A DNA stretch of 21,445 nt from assembly GCA_002293275.1 (NCBI GenBank), contig DBCX01000045.1:9046-30490 (forward strand), written 5' to 3'. Under the pieces are notes generated by a model that searched no databases, was not told where the DNA came from, and worked only from the letters and a program-made list of their open reading frames with translations. Each line of letters opens with the position of its first letter. The first letter of the stretch is position 1. Made by a program: the position numbers and the translations under genes. Source of the DNA: Cyanobacteria bacterium UBA947 (GTDB lineage: Bacteria > Cyanobacteriota > Vampirovibrionia > Gastranaerophilales > Gastranaerophilaceae). Positions 21,305-21,445 of the stretch are shown here, piece by piece.

Positions 21305-21445
21305 ATGTCACTACAACTGGCACAGCAATTTGAGGATAACGAGCAGTACGCCGAGGCCTACGCGGAGTACAAAAAGGTTTTTGCCAAAAACCCGCGCGAT
21401 TTGGGTGTTATGGAGCGGCTCGGGCATCTTGCCGTTATGCTTGGC
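21305..21445 (+). CDS. TPR-like protein, N-terminal fragment (runs off window)
   Basis: ATG 21305 opens a frame that continues to the right edge; 47 codons are visible. The sequence MSLQLAQQFEDNEQYAEAY followed by KVFAKNPRDLGVMERLGHLAVMLG has the helix-turn-helix spacing of tetratricopeptide repeats (EQYAEAYAEYKK, then NP and LG). AAGAAGG lies upstream as ribosome site. TPR proteins are scaffolds for protein contacts. The specific role cannot be judged from the fragment. Confidence 0.75.
   Translation, partial: MSLQLAQQFEDNEQYAEAYAEYKKVFAKNPRDLGVMERLGHLAVMLG

Noticed and set aside
1..21445. CRISPR array, insertion sequence, rRNA
   Set aside because: No regularly spaced direct repeats, transposase motifs or rRNA-like sequence were seen on reading either strand.

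Overview
This is a gene-dense bacterial window of medium GC content that looks chromosomal. The best guess is a non-photosynthetic member of the Cyanobacteriota (Melainabacteria/Gastranaerophilales-like). That guess rests on a ribosomal protein bL34 of cyanobacterial type (RTLEGT, SGFRARM), a tRNA-Lys gene without encoded CCA, an LPS-export pair (LptB plus one YjgP/YjgQ permease) and an RND efflux system, which together imply a Gram-negative envelope. The lineage call is inference; the outer membrane is better supported.

Layout. 1-3270 (minus strand): a compact run uppS - rdgB - RND membrane-fusion protein - RND pump (pump cut by the window edge). 3350-3697: a free-standing small gene with its own promoter and hairpin terminator. 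3703-4220: an XRE repressor and a small unknown gene, divergent around a perfect 14-bp inverted repeat. 4243-7102: trpS - lptB - lptF/G with overlapping stops and starts. 7097-9259 (minus): a 720-residue protein with a long Ala/Lys/Glu/Gln helix. 9357-12067: an operon of a histidine-rich membrane protein, an ArsP/DUF318-type permease and a secreted phosphodiester-glycosidase-like protein. 12080-15506 (minus): a two-domain M16 peptidase behind proC. 15561-16680: rpmH - rnpA - unknown gene, driven by a consensus promoter. 16692-17193: a second XRE repressor with a divergent LuxR-type HTH mini-protein and repeated operator sites. 17233-17784 (minus): beta-carbonic anhydrase. 17903-19964: an AT-rich type II restriction-modification pair. 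19983-20055 (minus): tRNA-Lys. 20114-20644 (minus): a tandem-HTH regulator. 20749-21445: pth and the start of a TPR-like protein.

How it fits together. Most genes serve housekeeping functions: envelope biogenesis (UppS, LptB/F), nucleotide-pool cleaning (RdgB), translation (TrpS, Pth, bL34, RnpA, tRNA-Lys) and proline synthesis. Accessory functions are inserted between them: efflux, restriction-modification, two small regulator modules and the His-rich/permease operon. No CRISPR array, insertion sequence or rRNA was seen, and no gene-free stretch exceeds about 150 bases.

The most interesting signals are: (1) several genes (uppS, trpS, carbonic anhydrase, pth, probably the first XRE gene) whose -10 box ends only 6-7 bases before the start codon with no Shine-Dalgarno, which predicts leaderless mRNAs; (2) the His-rich protein/permease/glycosidase operon; (3) two repressor modules with clear operator repeats; (4) the restriction endonuclease with an atypical PD-(D/E)XK core.
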